A stretch of 64,000 nt of DNA, taken from positions 62,001 through 126,000 of the forward strand of contig NZ_JASSZH010000024.1 in assembly GCF_030271165.1 (NCBI RefSeq). The letters run 5' to 3'. This document shows positions 54,942-63,648 of this stretch, one piece after another. The position numbers and the translations under genes were made by a program. How positions within the stretch are numbered: the first letter of the stretch is position 1; every line of letters begins with the position of its first letter. Below the pieces are notes generated by a model. That model was given only the letters and a program-made list of their open reading frames with translations, searched no databases and had not been told where the DNA came from. Source of the DNA: Psychromicrobium xiongbiense. Its GTDB lineage: Bacteria; Actinomycetota; Actinomycetes; Actinomycetales; Micrococcaceae.

Positions 54942-55017
54942 TGGTGGGCCCTGTGGGGATCGAACCCACGACCCACGGATTAAAAGTCCGATGCTCTACC
55001 ATCTGAGCTAAAGGCCC
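54942..55017 (-). tRNA. tRNA-Lys (anticodon TTT), CCA encoded
   Basis: 76 nt folding as a full cloverleaf: acceptor GGGCCTT with AGGGCCC (one G-U), D-arm GCTC...GAGC, anticodon loop CTTTTAA, T-arm GTGGG-TTCGATC-CCCAC, then ACCA. The outermost anticodon-stem pair is a T-T mismatch. The 3' CCA is encoded at 54942-54944. Confidence 0.97.
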
Positions 55018-55169
55018 CCATCGTTCAGCGAAACGCCCCATGGGCACCGTTCAAACGACTGTATTACCTTACAACACCGTCCCCGGATCACCACAAAATC
55101 GCCGCCCCGTGCGGGCACCAAGTGGCCGATTTCCTCGACCGCATCACGGGGCCGGAGTATGGTCAAGGC

Positions 55170-55805
55170 ATGAGTGACGACGCGCCCCGCCCGCATAAGC
55201 CAGTTCCGCTGGCCCCCATCGACTTTGAGCCCTTCGCGGGCGGAGCCGACCCTGCGCGCGTCTCCGAAGCAGCGCACCTCGCTGCCCAGGCGCTGGTCCG
55301 CCACGGCCGGGAAAGCGACGACCCGGAGGTCACCGCACGACTGGTCAGCCTGGCCGACCAGCAGGGCCTCGAGGCTATCGCCGAGATGTGGGCGGAGAGC
55401 CCGGCCCGTTCACTGCCGGGCGCACTCTGGCGGCTCTACGCCCTGCGCGCCGCCACCCTCCAGGACCCGGAACGCATCGCGGTCTACTTCACCGCAGGCA
55501 AGGACACAGCCCAGGTCTCCCATGTGGTGGCTGGCGTCGCTGAGCCGCCCGGAGCTGCCGAGCTGACCACCATGGCGGATGCCATCCTCTCCGGAGCGTT
55601 CGATGGCGACTTCGACGTCGCGCTGGAGCGCACCGCAGCCTTCTGCCGGGTGGTGGCTCTGGGCCAGACCCGGGTGGCGGATCAGCGCGAGCACAGCAAT
55701 CAGGCGCACGCCAGCAAACTCACTCACAGCGCTCAGCGCCTGGTCAAGACCGCGGAGGACCTCGAATATTCCGCCGAAGCCTGGCGCCGGGGAGAACTCG
55801 ACTGA
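55170..55805 (+). CDS. Conserved hypothetical protein
   Basis: 211 residues, soluble, mostly helical. Recognisable stretches are EMWAESPARSLPGALWRLYA, FTAGKDTAQVSHVVAGVAE and LERTAAFCRVVALGQTRVAD. I do not recognise a named domain; the type seems conserved beside phosphate-transport genes in Micrococcaceae, but this is from general impression only. ATG at 55170 has AAGG upstream; an earlier in-frame ATG (55122) overlaps the likely promoter region. Divergent from tRNA-Lys. Confidence 0.72.
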   Translation: MSDDAPRPHKPVPLAPIDFEPFAGGADPARVSEAAHLAAQALVRHGRESDDPEVTARLVSLADQQGLEAIAEMWAESPARSLPGALWRLYALRAATLQDPERIAVYFTAGKDTAQVSHVVAGVAEPPGAAELTTMADAILSGAFDGDFDVALERTAAFCRVVALGQTRVADQREHSNQAHASKLTHSAQRLVKTAEDLEYSAEAWRRGELD

Positions 55806-55839
55806 ACGGCATCGCGCACCTCCCGGCGCATGACCCACG

Positions 55840-55868
55840 TTGACATGGTCCCGTGAAGGCGCAAGACT
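55840..55868 (+). promoter_or_regulatory. Sigma-70-type promoter of the DUF47-PiT operon
   Basis: A perfect -35 box TTGACA at 55840-55845, a 17-bp spacer, and AAGACT at 55863-55868 as -10. It would start transcription near 55875, about 209 nt before the DUF47 start codon, leaving a long leader. Confidence 0.6.
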
Positions 55869-55874
55869 GAGATC

Positions 55875-56083
55875 GGTGTCGAACTGCGGAACCCCCGGGC
55901 TCCAACATTTAGCCGCTTCGAGCGGCCTTACGCCGAGAGGCGCTCCCGGTTCGGCACCATTTTTATGCCCCGATGCGGCTGCCCTGGTCCATGCGCAGGG
56001 CAAAAGGAGGCCCTCCGTACCGTGCTTTAGACTGTTTCCGAGGCTCGGGTCCCCGCCTTTTTCCGACAGCGCTAGGAAACCAC
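55875..56083 (+). ncRNA. Candidate structured 5' leader of the DUF47-PiT operon
   Basis: GGTGTCGAAC (55876-55885) pairs with GTTCGGCACC (55949-55958) over 10 bp with one G-U, closing a branched domain that includes the perfect hairpin GCCGC-TTCGA-GCGGC (about 55911-55925) and is followed by TTTTT (a run split by one A). A second hairpin in GGCTCGGGTCCCCGCC (56042-56057) is followed directly by TTTTT. Two U-tract hairpins in one leader suggest conditional termination. I cannot match it to a known riboswitch class. Confidence 0.45.
55965..56030 (+). CDS. Possible Cys-rich leader ORF (uncertain)
   Basis: A 21-codon frame, MPRCGCPGPCAGQKEALRTVL, between the two U-tract hairpins of the DUF47-PiT leader. 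No clear ribosome binding site, so it may be fortuitous. Listed because its position would suit an upstream regulatory peptide. Confidence 0.2.
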   Translation: MPRCGCPGPCAGQKEALRTVL

Positions 56084-56701
56084 GTGACGTTGAGGCTGTT
56101 CCCCCAGGAGCGTGCCGGGCTGACCATTCTTGCTGAAATGGCTCAACAGCTTGTCGCGGCCGTGGACATCCTCTCCGAAATCTTTGGCACCGGCGTGGAG
56201 GATTACCCGCATCTTGCGGCGCAGATCCGTGACCGTGAGGCCGAATCCGCCTCCCTGCACTACGCACTCTTGACGCATATGCGCACCAGCTTCATCAACC
56301 CGCTACCCCGCGAGGACCTTTACGCGCTCTCCCGCTTTCTCCACGAAGCGATGGCCAAGCTCGACGGCGCCGCGGAGCTCCTGACGCTCTACAAGATCGG
56401 GAGGATTCACCGCCGGGCCACCGAACAGCTCGAGGTCATCGCCCGCCAGTCAGAGCTGACGGTGCAGGCGATGCGTTCGCTGGACGACCTGGACGGCCTG
56501 GAAGACTACTGGCTGGAGGTGCTCCGCCTGGCCAAACGCGCCGAGCATACCCACCGGGTCTATATTTCAGAGCTGCTGCAGGACGTCAAACCCTCCAGCT
56601 ACATCAAGCATCGGGATTTTGCCGACCAGTTGGTGGCCATCACGCGCGATTTTCAACAGCTCGCCACCAGGGTGGGCAGCATTATCGTCAAGGAATCCTG
56701 A
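56084..56701 (+). CDS. DUF47 PhoU-like protein (PiT accessory)
   Basis: 205-residue all-helical cytoplasmic protein related to PhoU (DUF47/PhoU_div). Opens VTLRLFPQERAGLTILAEMA; GTGVEDYPHLAAQIRDREAE and FINPLPREDLYALSRFLHEA carry the acidic metal-binding helix signatures, and HTHRVYISELLQDV near residue 160 repeats them. It begins at GTG 56084 with AGGAAA upstream and is followed 1 nt later by the PiT transporter, whose activity it is expected to modulate. Confidence 0.92.
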   Translation: MTLRLFPQERAGLTILAEMAQQLVAAVDILSEIFGTGVEDYPHLAAQIRDREAESASLHYALLTHMRTSFINPLPREDLYALSRFLHEAMAKLDGAAELLTLYKIGRIHRRATEQLEVIARQSELTVQAMRSLDDLDGLEDYWLEVLRLAKRAEHTHRVYISELLQDVKPSSYIKHRDFADQLVAITRDFQQLATRVGSIIVKES

Positions 56702-56702
56702 G

Positions 56703-57713
56703 GTGGCTCTCGCCCTCCTGGTGGTAGTCTGCCTGCTTGCGGCTGCCTTCACCGTACTCAACGGGGTCCGGGACGCCTCCGCCGCGGTGGCCCTCGCCGT
56801 GCGCACCCGGGCACTCACGCCCACCGTCGCCGTCGTTCTCGCGGGAGCATTCAATCTTCTGGGAGCGGCGCTCAGCGGGGGGTTCGCACTGAGTCTGCAC
56901 GATCAGCTGTTCGTGCTGCGTGCCGGGCCGGAGGGTCTGACCATTCTGCTGGGCGCCTTTCTGGCAGCGTCCATCTGGGGTGCCTGGCAGTGGCGGATCG
57001 GCTACCCCTCCTCCTCGACCCACGGCCTGATCGGCGGCATCGCCGGGGCAGCCGGAGCCTCTCTGCTCAAAGGTTACCCGCCCATGGTGGGTCTGGGTGA
57101 CACGCTGGTTGTGGTGGTCGTGCTCCCGCTGCTGATTTCGCCGATCCTGGCCTTTGTGCTGAGCTACCTGCTGGTCTACCCGGTCATGTGGCTCTCCCGC
57201 TATGCCCAGCCCAACAGCATCAATCGGCGCTTCCGCCGGGCGCAGGCGGTGGCCACCACGGCGGTTGCCTTCGGTCATGGCCTGCAGGACGGATCGCGTG
57301 TGGCGGCCCTGATGGTGTTCGCGTTTATCGCCGTCGGCGTCCCCGCGACCGGTTCGCTGCTCTGGGTCTTCACGGTCCTGGCCGGGGTATTCCTCTGTGC
57401 CGGAACGTTGCTGGGCGGCTGGCGGATCAGCTATATGCTCTCCGAACGGCTGGTCCGGGTGGACCCGCTCCGCGGCCTGGTCTCGCAGGTGGTCAGCGCG
57501 ACCATGTTGCTGCTGGGCGGCATCGCGCTTCACCTTCCGCTGGCTACCACACAATTGACGACGGCGTCCGTGATCGGCGTCGGGACCACGCACCGGCTGA
57601 TGGCTGCCAACTGGCGGCTGACGCTGAAGATCGTGAGCAACTGGCTGCTGACCCCTGTGGTCTGCGCGCTGGGTGCGGCGATCTTCTATCTGGCCCTCTC
57701 CCCCCTGATTTAA
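56703..57713 (+). CDS. PiT-family inorganic phosphate transporter
   Basis: 336-residue cation- or proton-coupled phosphate (or metal-phosphate) permease with about ten helices. The two PHO4 signature repeats are FTVLNGVRDASAAVALAVRT near residue 14 (the usual GxND reads GVRD) and VAFGHGLQDGSRVAALM in the second half (GHxxxD). GYPSSSTHGLIGGIAGA carries the conserved S-S-T-H. GTG at 56703 follows the DUF47 stop by one base. Low-affinity phosphate uptake, complementing Pst. Confidence 0.92.
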   Translation: MALALLVVVCLLAAAFTVLNGVRDASAAVALAVRTRALTPTVAVVLAGAFNLLGAALSGGFALSLHDQLFVLRAGPEGLTILLGAFLAASIWGAWQWRIGYPSSSTHGLIGGIAGAAGASLLKGYPPMVGLGDTLVVVVVLPLLISPILAFVLSYLLVYPVMWLSRYAQPNSINRRFRRAQAVATTAVAFGHGLQDGSRVAALMVFAFIAVGVPATGSLLWVFTVLAGVFLCAGTLLGGWRISYMLSERLVRVDPLRGLVSQVVSATMLLLGGIALHLPLATTQLTTASVIGVGTTHRLMAANWRLTLKIVSNWLLTPVVCALGAAIFYLALSPLI

Positions 57714-57729
57714 CGCTTAACGCCCGCGA

Positions 57730-57795
57730 GCGCCCCGATAGAGCGGGGCGCGAGGGCCCCGTCGTGGCGACGAAGTCGACACCACGGGAGGGCCC
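57730..57795. terminator. Convergent terminator region between pit and pstB
   Basis: A perfect 8-bp hairpin GCGCCCCG-ATAGAG-CGGGGCGC (57730-57751) is followed by an imperfect GC-rich stem between about 57754 and 57795 (GGGCCC and CGTGG pair with CCACG and GGGCCC). It separates the plus-strand PiT gene from the minus-strand pst operon and can serve both. Confidence 0.6.
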
Positions 57796-57801
57796 CGATA
57801 G

Positions 57802-58581
57802 TTACCCGAACCGGCCGGAGACGTAATCCTCGGTCGCCTTGACGGCAGGATTGTTGAAGATCGTGGTGGTGTCCGCATATTCGATGAGCTTGCCCGGCTT
57901 ACCGGTCCCGGCGATGTTGAAGAACGCCGTTTTGTCGGAGACGCGGGCAGCCTGCTGCATATTGTGCGTCACAATCACCACGGTGTAGGTCTCTTTGAGC
58001 TCGTTGATCAGATCTTCCACGGCCAGCGTGGAAATCGGATCCAGTGCGGAACATGGCTCGTCCATCAGCAGCACCTGCGGCTCCACCGCAATGGCCCGCG
58101 CAATGCACAGACGCTGCTGCTGACCACCGGAGAGGCCCATCCCGGGTTTGTCCAGACGGTCCTTGACCTCGTTCCAGAGGTTCGCCCCCTGCAGCGACTT
58201 CTCCACCAGATCCGTGGCATCAGACTTGGAGATCCGCTTGTTGTTCAGCCGCACGCCGGCCAGCACGTTGTCCCGGATGGACATGGTGGGGAACGGATTG
58301 GCCCGCTGGAACACCATCCCGATCTGGCGGCGCACCGTCACCGGGTCAACCCCGGGGGCGTAGAGATCGTCGCCGTCCACCAGCACTTCACCCTTCACAT
58401 GGGCACCCGGAATCACCTCATGCATGCGGTTCAAGGTGCGCAGAAAGGTGGACTTGCCACAGCCGGAAGGACCGATGAACGCCGTGACGGAGCGGGGGGC
58501 GATGTCCATGGACACACCCTCCACCGCCAGGAAATCGCTGTAGTAGACGTTGAGGTCCTTGACCGAAACACTCTTAGACAT
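57802..58581 (-). CDS. pstB: Phosphate ABC transporter ATP-binding protein
   Basis: 259-residue ATPase. Walker [22 protein letters not shown]-loop [17 protein letters not shown], signature [18 protein letters not shown], Walker [14 protein letters not shown] and H-loop [15 protein letters not shown], all in the PstB-specific form. ATG at 58581, 14 nt after pstA. Last gene of pstSCAB; no phoU follows, unlike in enterics. Confidence 0.97.
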   Translation of the reverse strand: MSKSVSVKDLNVYYSDFLAVEGVSMDIAPRSVTAFIGPSGCGKSTFLRTLNRMHEVIPGAHVKGEVLVDGDDLYAPGVDPVTVRRQIGMVFQRANPFPTMSIRDNVLAGVRLNNKRISKSDATDLVEKSLQGANLWNEVKDRLDKPGMGLSGGQQQRLCIARAIAVEPQVLLMDEPCSALDPISTLAVEDLINELKETYTVVIVTHNMQQAARVSDKTAFFNIAGTGKPGKLIEYADTTTIFNNPAVKATEDYVSGRFG

Positions 58582-58595
58582 GGTGGTTTTCCGCC

Positions 58596-59702
58596 TTACC
58601 GGCTCGACTTCGGAGCGAAGATCATGGCGACCAGACGGGCCGCAAGATTGAGGATGATGACCAGGATGATGAGCAGCAGCGCCGCACCCCATGCCTCCGA
58701 CTGGGAGAGCGCCTGGTTCTGGTCCGGGAACTTATAGGAGGTGTACGCCATCACAGGAAGCGTCTGCATGGCGTCCGCAAAGGGGTTCACGTTGAGCGAG
58801 TTGGTGAAGCTTGCCGCGATGAAGATCGGGGCCGTCTCACCGATCACGCGCGCAATGGCGAGGGTCACGCCCGTGGCGATGCCCGCGATGGCGGTGGGGA
58901 TGACGATCTTGACGATGGTCACGAATTTGGTCACGCCCAGGGCGTAGGACGCTTCCCGCAGATCAGTGGGAACCAGGCGCAGCATCTCCTCGCTGGAGCG
59001 CACCACGATCGGGATCATCAGCACGGACAGCGCCACCGAGGCGGACAGGCCACTGAACGCCTTCGGGCCGAAGATCAGCGTGAACAAGGAGAAGGCGAAC
59101 AGACCGGCCACAATCGACGGGATGCCGGTCATCACGTCCACCAGAAAGGTGACCGTGCGGCGCAGCCACTGCTCCGGCTGAGCGTATTCGACCAGGTAGA
59201 TGGCGGTCATCAGGCCGATCGGCACGGAAAACAACGTGGCCAGACCGGTAATTTCCAGCGTGCCGACGATGGCCTGCCAAGCACCGGAGGAACGCACCAC
59301 TTCCAGGGTGTCCGGATTGATCGTGGCCTTGCCGCCCACATTGGTGATGAAGCCCCAGCTCATGACGCCCAGGCCGTTGGCCAGCACCGTCCAGAGGGTG
59401 GAGACCAGCGGGGCGAGCGCGACCAGGAAGAACACCACGATCAGCCCACGGACAAAACGGTCCATGGCCCGGCGGCGATTCTCCACCACGATCGACATCA
59501 CCGAAATACCCGCGAGGTAGATCACGGCGGCCAGCACCACGAAGCCGACCAGGTTGAAGCCGAGCAGACTCAGGATGGCAGCGGAGAGCACCACCGAACC
59601 GGCAATCGTGTACCAGTTGATGAGTCGGGGCAGCTGGCCGGAGGTCAGCCGGTTGCGGGTGTTGCTCCGGGTGCCGGAGGGTGCATCGGTGAGCGTACTC
59701 AT
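58596..59702 (-). CDS. pstA: Phosphate ABC transporter permease
   Basis: 368-residue membrane subunit. The C-terminal permease domain has [33 protein letters not shown] and [20 protein letters not shown] (EAA loop). The N-terminus is longer than in E. coli PstA, with two extra hydrophobic stretches, as usual in actinobacteria. ATG overlaps the pstC stop by 4 nt. Confidence 0.95.
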   Translation of the reverse strand: MSTLTDAPSGTRSNTRNRLTSGQLPRLINWYTIAGSVVLSAAILSLLGFNLVGFVVLAAVIYLAGISVMSIVVENRRRAMDRFVRGLIVVFFLVALAPLVSTLWTVLANGLGVMSWGFITNVGGKATINPDTLEVVRSSGAWQAIVGTLEITGLATLFSVPIGLMTAIYLVEYAQPEQWLRRTVTFLVDVMTGIPSIVAGLFAFSLFTLIFGPKAFSGLSASVALSVLMIPIVVRSSEEMLRLVPTDLREASYALGVTKFVTIVKIVIPTAIAGIATGVTLAIARVIGETAPIFIAASFTNSLNVNPFADAMQTLPVMAYTSYKFPDQNQALSQSEAWGAALLLIILVIILNLAARLVAMIFAPKSSR

Positions 59703-60832
59703 TTCGAGGCTCCTTCGATGACGTCGGTGACTTCAGTGATGCTGACGGCGCTCTCACCGGCCGGGACGCGCGGGTGGAGGGCCTCCAGCGGGGAGGCTGC
59801 GGCATCGTCCAGGGTGTGCGCCCCAGGCAGCTCAGCGGCCGTCGCCGGACTCTTTTTCTTTTTCCTGGACGAGTTCGGCTGCCGATTCACAATCGCCCGG
59901 GCTACGAAGTTCACCGCGAAGGAGATGACGAACAGCAACAGGCCGGTTCCGATCAGCGCGGCGCGCCCCTCATCGGTGGCAATCGGGAAGTTGAGCGCGA
60001 TGTTGGCGGCGACCGTCTGCGGGTTCTGGCCTTCGGTGACCAGGGTGAAGGAGACGATCACGGCGGGCGAAATGATCATCGCCAGGGCCATCGTCTCGCC
60101 CATTGCCCGGCCCAGGCCGAGCAGAATGGCGCTCACGACGCCGGAGCGTGCGTAGGGAAAGACCGCCAGACGGATCATTTCCCAGCGGGTGGAACCGAGC
60201 GCCAGTGCGGCTTCTTCATGCAGCTTGGGAGTCTGGAGGAAGATTTCACGGGAGATCGAGGTGATGATCGGCAGAATCATCACGGCGAGCACCACGGCGC
60301 CGGTCAGAATGGAGGATCCGGTGCTGGTGACCTCGCCCTGGAAGAGCGGAATCCAGCCCAGATTGTGGTTGAGCCACTGCTGCAGCGGCTTGAGGAAATC
60401 GCGCATCACGAAGATGCCCCAGAGACCGAACACCACCGAAGGCACGGCAGCCAGCAGGTCTACCACGTAGCCGAGCGCGTTGGCCAGCTTGCGGGGGCTG
60501 TAATGCGAGATGAAGAGGGCGATGCCGATGGCGACCGGAGTGGCCATGACCAATGCCAGCAGGGAAGCCCAGATGGTGCCGAAGGCCAGCGGGCCGACGT
60601 ACGCCCAGAAGTTGGCGAATCCAGCGGTGAAATCGCGGTTCAGATTGGGATTGGTGGTCCAGTTCGTGAACAATGCCGGGAGTGCCCGGGCTACCAGGAA
60701 GATGGCGACACCGGCCAGGACCACCATGATGGACCAGGCGGCCGCGGTGGCCAGGAACTTGAAGATCCGGTCGGCCGGTCGGGCCTTGGTCGCCGATGTA
60801 TGTCGTCGGCTGGCAGTGGTTGAAGTACTCAC
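59699..60832 (-). CDS. pstC: Phosphate ABC transporter permease
   Basis: 377-residue membrane subunit with AAVPSVVFGLWGIFVMRDFL, YVVDLLAAVP and the EAA loop EEAALALGSTRWEMIRLAVF. An actinobacterial C-terminal extension of about 50 residues rich in Pro/Ala/Glu, beginning RQPNSSRKKKKSPATAAELP, follows the last helix; its role is unknown. Separated from pstS by 153 nt containing a strong hairpin. Confidence 0.95.
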   Translation of the reverse strand: MSTSTTASRRHTSATKARPADRIFKFLATAAAWSIMVVLAGVAIFLVARALPALFTNWTTNPNLNRDFTAGFANFWAYVGPLAFGTIWASLLALVMATPVAIGIALFISHYSPRKLANALGYVVDLLAAVPSVVFGLWGIFVMRDFLKPLQQWLNHNLGWIPLFQGEVTSTGSSILTGAVVLAVMILPIITSISREIFLQTPKLHEEAALALGSTRWEMIRLAVFPYARSGVVSAILLGLGRAMGETMALAMIISPAVIVSFTLVTEGQNPQTVAANIALNFPIATDEGRAALIGTGLLLFVISFAVNFVARAIVNRQPNSSRKKKKSPATAAELPGAHTLDDAAASPLEALHPRVPAGESAVSITEVTDVIEGASK

Positions 60833-60923
60833 AGCGTGCTTTCTGAGTGCTCGGGCTCGGGTTGATGCCGGAGGTGACCTGCAGACTCTCCCAGGGAGCC
60901 AGGTCTCCTGGAGGAATCTACCG

Positions 60924-60967
60924 CTTGAGCCGCCCGAGTGACACTGGCGTCGCTCGGGCGGCTCAAG
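60924..60967 (-). terminator. Hairpin between pstS and pstC
   Basis: CTTGAGCCGCCCGAG (60924-60938) and its exact complement (60953-60967); pairing continues inward for 4 more bp with one G-U. It begins 19 nt after the pstS stop and could end most transcripts or stabilise pstS mRNA so that the binding protein exceeds the permeases. Confidence 0.7.
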
Positions 60968-60985
60968 GGTGACAGTTCTGAAGAA

Positions 60986-62110
60986 CTAGGAGATGGCCTT
61001 CAGGCTCTCCTGGATCTTTGCCGCCAGATCGGTCGGCAGAGGCGCGGAGCCAGCGTTCTTGGCGCTGATCTTCTGGCCCTGATCGCTGGCCACGTAACCG
61101 AGGTAGGCCTTGACCAGAGCAGCCTGCTTGGGGTCAGTGAACTTGTTGCAGGCGATGGCGTAGGAGATCAGCGGGATCGGGTACGCGTCGCCGGTGCTCA
61201 GCTTGGTGTAGTCGATCTTCTGGGACAGATCGCCCTTGGCCCCGGAAGGAGCCGCGGTCACCGAGGCCTGGATCGCCTTGGTCACGCCGTCGGCGCTGAA
61301 GTCAACGGCCTTGCCGCCAACCTTGATCGAGGCAGCTGCCACGGTACCGATGGCGGAGTGATCGGCGTAGCCGATAGTTCCGTCGCCGGCCTTGACGGTG
61401 TTGACCACACCGGAGCCACCCTGCTGGGCGGACGATCCGGCCACCGGCCACTTGTTGGAGACCGGGTCGGTCCATACGGAGGGGGAGACCTGGCTCAGGT
61501 AGTTGGTGAAGTTCTGGGTGGTGCCGGATCCGTCAGAACGGGTCACCGTGGTGATCGCGGTGGAGGGCAGCGTGGCGCCGGGGTTGTCCGCCTTGATGGC
61601 GGCATCGTCCCAGGTCTTGATCTGCTGCTTGAAGATCTTGGCGATCGTGTCAGCGGAAAGCTGCAGCTTGTCGACGCCCTTGACGTTGAAGATGATGGCG
61701 ACGCCGTCAAGGTAGACCGGCAGGTTCACTGCGCCATCGGCGCCACACACGGCCTGAGCCTTGGTGGCCTGGTCTGCGGTGAGGGCTGCGTCGGAGCCTG
61801 CGAAGTCGTAGGACTTGGCGAGGAAGTTGGTGACGCCACCGCCAGAACCCTGCGACTTGTCGTAGTTGACCTTGACGTTGCTGGCCAGCGCGGTGAAGGC
61901 GGTGGTCCAGGCGTTCTGGGCGTTGGCCTGGGCGCTCGATCCGCCAGCGGTGATGGTGCCTGAGAGGCTTGAGTAGTCCACGGAGGCCGTGGAAGCACCG
62001 GCGCCACCGGAGGCGCTGGTACCGGAAGTGGAGCCACCGCCGCAGGCGGAGAGTGCAAGGGCGCCCACGGCCAAAACTGCCGCGACGCTACCGTAGCGAA
62101 GAACCTTCAC
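60986..62110 (-). CDS. pstS: Phosphate-binding lipoprotein
   Basis: 374-residue extracytoplasmic phosphate receptor. Signal peptide with lipobox (VLAVGALALSAC, cysteine near residue 23), a Gly/Ser linker, then ITAGGSSAQANAQNAWTTAF and FAGSDAALTAD; RSDGSGTTQNFTNYLSQVSP holds the phosphate-binding residues in PstS form. ATG at 62110. First gene of the operon and preceded by a PHO box. Confidence 0.96.
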   Translation of the reverse strand: MKVLRYGSVAAVLAVGALALSACGGGSTSGTSASGGAGASTASVDYSSLSGTITAGGSSAQANAQNAWTTAFTALASNVKVNYDKSQGSGGGVTNFLAKSYDFAGSDAALTADQATKAQAVCGADGAVNLPVYLDGVAIIFNVKGVDKLQLSADTIAKIFKQQIKTWDDAAIKADNPGATLPSTAITTVTRSDGSGTTQNFTNYLSQVSPSVWTDPVSNKWPVAGSSAQQGGSGVVNTVKAGDGTIGYADHSAIGTVAAASIKVGGKAVDFSADGVTKAIQASVTAAPSGAKGDLSQKIDYTKLSTGDAYPIPLISYAIACNKFTDPKQAALVKAYLGYVASDQGQKISAKNAGSAPLPTDLAAKIQESLKAIS

Positions 62111-62195
62111 GTGTTGTTACCCCTTCCAGGGATCCGGCAGGCTGATGGCGAAACTGACTCAGCTCTGAGACCGCCGGACGAGTGCGATGCGTGTA

Positions 62196-62228
62196 TTTAC
62201 CTCACCGAGGCTAGGGGGCTGAGGTAAA
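62196..62228. promoter_or_regulatory. Inverted repeat in the pstS promoter region
   Basis: TTTACCTCA at 62196-62204 and TGAGGTAAA at 62220-62228, 9-bp perfect arms with a 15-bp spacer, 86-118 bp upstream of pstS. Could be an operator for an additional regulator; function unknown. Confidence 0.4.
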
Positions 62229-62244
62229 GGGATGGACCGGCCAT

Positions 62245-62262
62245 GGTGAACGGAAGGTTAAC
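62245..62262 (-). promoter_or_regulatory. PHO box upstream of pstS
   Basis: On the minus strand GTTAACC-TTCC-GTTCACC: two direct repeats 11 bp apart matching the PhoP-binding unit GTTCACC described in Streptomyces. It lies 135-152 bp upstream of the pstS start and predicts phosphate-starvation induction by a PhoR-PhoP system. Confidence 0.7.
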
Positions 62263-62403
62263 TCCGCATGGACATTCGGTGATCGCCCGAGCGGCATCGA
62301 TACGCGGGTGGCAATCCTGTCTACCGAGGCTCTCCCCTGGCGTCCAGGACGCTCCCAGGCTTCGCAAGCTCAGTCTGGGTCCCTAGCGTCCTAGACTTAG
62401 ACC

Positions 62404-63603
62404 ATGCCCGGCAGCAGCGGATCGACATCGCACACTCATGACTTGCCGGGCCACGATGCCGTCCCGCGGAGCCCGGTCATCCGCCGCACCGGCGTCCCGG
62501 CACTGCGGCGGTTTCTGAGCGCGCGGCTCCGCCTCGGGGTAAGGCGCAGTTCCCGCTCTTTCGTCCCGGCCCTGCAGATGACGATCTGCGCCATCTGCGC
62601 TTATTCCTTCGCCGAGTTCGTCCTCGGTCACGCCGGTCCGCTTTTTGCGGCCACCTCCTCGCTGATCGCCCTGGGCTTCTCCCGGGATGCCCGTATCCGC
62701 AGAGTCCTGGAGGTGTCGCTCGGCTGCACCCTCGGCATTGTGATGGGCGAGCTCGTCCTGTTCGGCTTCGGTCCCGGCATCTGGCAGGCGGCGGTGGTGC
62801 TTTTCGCCTCCATCATGCTGGCCCGGTTCCTGGACAGCGGCGGAATCTTCGCCACCCAACTGGGCCTGCAATCCGTGCTGGTGATCTTCCTCGCCCCTCC
62901 GGCTGCCGGCCCCTACAGCCGCAGCATCGATGCCGTGGTGGGTGGCTGTTTTGCTCTGCTGGTCACCCTGCTCACCCCCCGGGACCCACGACGCGAGCCA
63001 CAGACCGAAGTACGACGGCTGCTCTCCACCCTCTCCGATGTGCTGCGCGAATGCGCTGCCTCGTTGGAAACCGGCGATTCCACCAAGGCCTGGCATGCTC
63101 TCGTCCTGGCCCGCGGCTCCCAGCCGATGGTGGATGCCCTGCGTGGCACCCTGCGGTCCTCGGGTGAGGTCGCCACGATATCTCCGGTCTACCGCAGATA
63201 TCGTGGCGAGATCGGATCCCTGGAGAAATCCGTGGAACATATCGACTACGCCTTGCGTAACAGCCGCGTATTCGCCCGAAGACTCACCAGCGCCATCAAC
63301 AACGCCGCGCTCAGCGATGCAGGCATGGAGGGCCTGGCGGAGGTGCTCTCCGAGACGGCCTCCGCCGTAGACCTGCTGGGTCTGGGGCTGGCCGAACGGG
63401 ATCAGAGCGCCAGCACCATTTCGGTGCACGACGCCCGCTCCGAGTTGAGCCAGGCGGCCTCCTCACTCCACCCCCGGTTGTTGCATGTGGAGCGGCTGGA
63501 GGGAGTGGCCCTGATCATGATTCTGCGCCCGCTCATGGTGGACATCCTGGAGGCCGCCCGGATGCCGCACGAGGAAGCCAAGGGCCTGCTCCCAACGCTC
63601 TGA
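62404..63603 (+). CDS. FUSC/aromatic-acid-exporter family membrane protein
   Basis: 399 residues. After a basic N-terminal tail (RRFLSARLRLGVRRSSRSF) come about six membrane helices (MTICAICAYSFAEFVLGHAG ... ACFALLVTLLTPRDP-like end) with RDARIRRVLEVSLGCTLGIV, the loop typical of ArAE/FUSC proteins. The C-terminal 200 residues are a soluble helical domain (DVLRECAASLETGDSTKAWH, SLEKSVEHIDYALRNSRVFA). Only half the helices of two-block FUSC proteins, so it should dimerise. Convergent with the MarR gene. Substrate unknown. Confidence 0.85.
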   Translation: MPGSSGSTSHTHDLPGHDAVPRSPVIRRTGVPALRRFLSARLRLGVRRSSRSFVPALQMTICAICAYSFAEFVLGHAGPLFAATSSLIALGFSRDARIRRVLEVSLGCTLGIVMGELVLFGFGPGIWQAAVVLFASIMLARFLDSGGIFATQLGLQSVLVIFLAPPAAGPYSRSIDAVVGGCFALLVTLLTPRDPRREPQTEVRRLLSTLSDVLRECAASLETGDSTKAWHALVLARGSQPMVDALRGTLRSSGEVATISPVYRRYRGEIGSLEKSVEHIDYALRNSRVFARRLTSAINNAALSDAGMEGLAEVLSETASAVDLLGLGLAERDQSASTISVHDARSELSQAASSLHPRLLHVERLEGVALIMILRPLMVDILEAARMPHEEAKGLLPTL

Positions 63604-63648
63604 TCGGCGCTTCGACAGTCGCCCTGACCAGCCACGACGCCGTGACGC

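Noticed and set aside
54428..55017. tRNA-Lys as an integration site for a genomic island
   Set aside because: The neighbours are ordinary core genes, and I see no integrase or repeated tRNA 3' end in the window.
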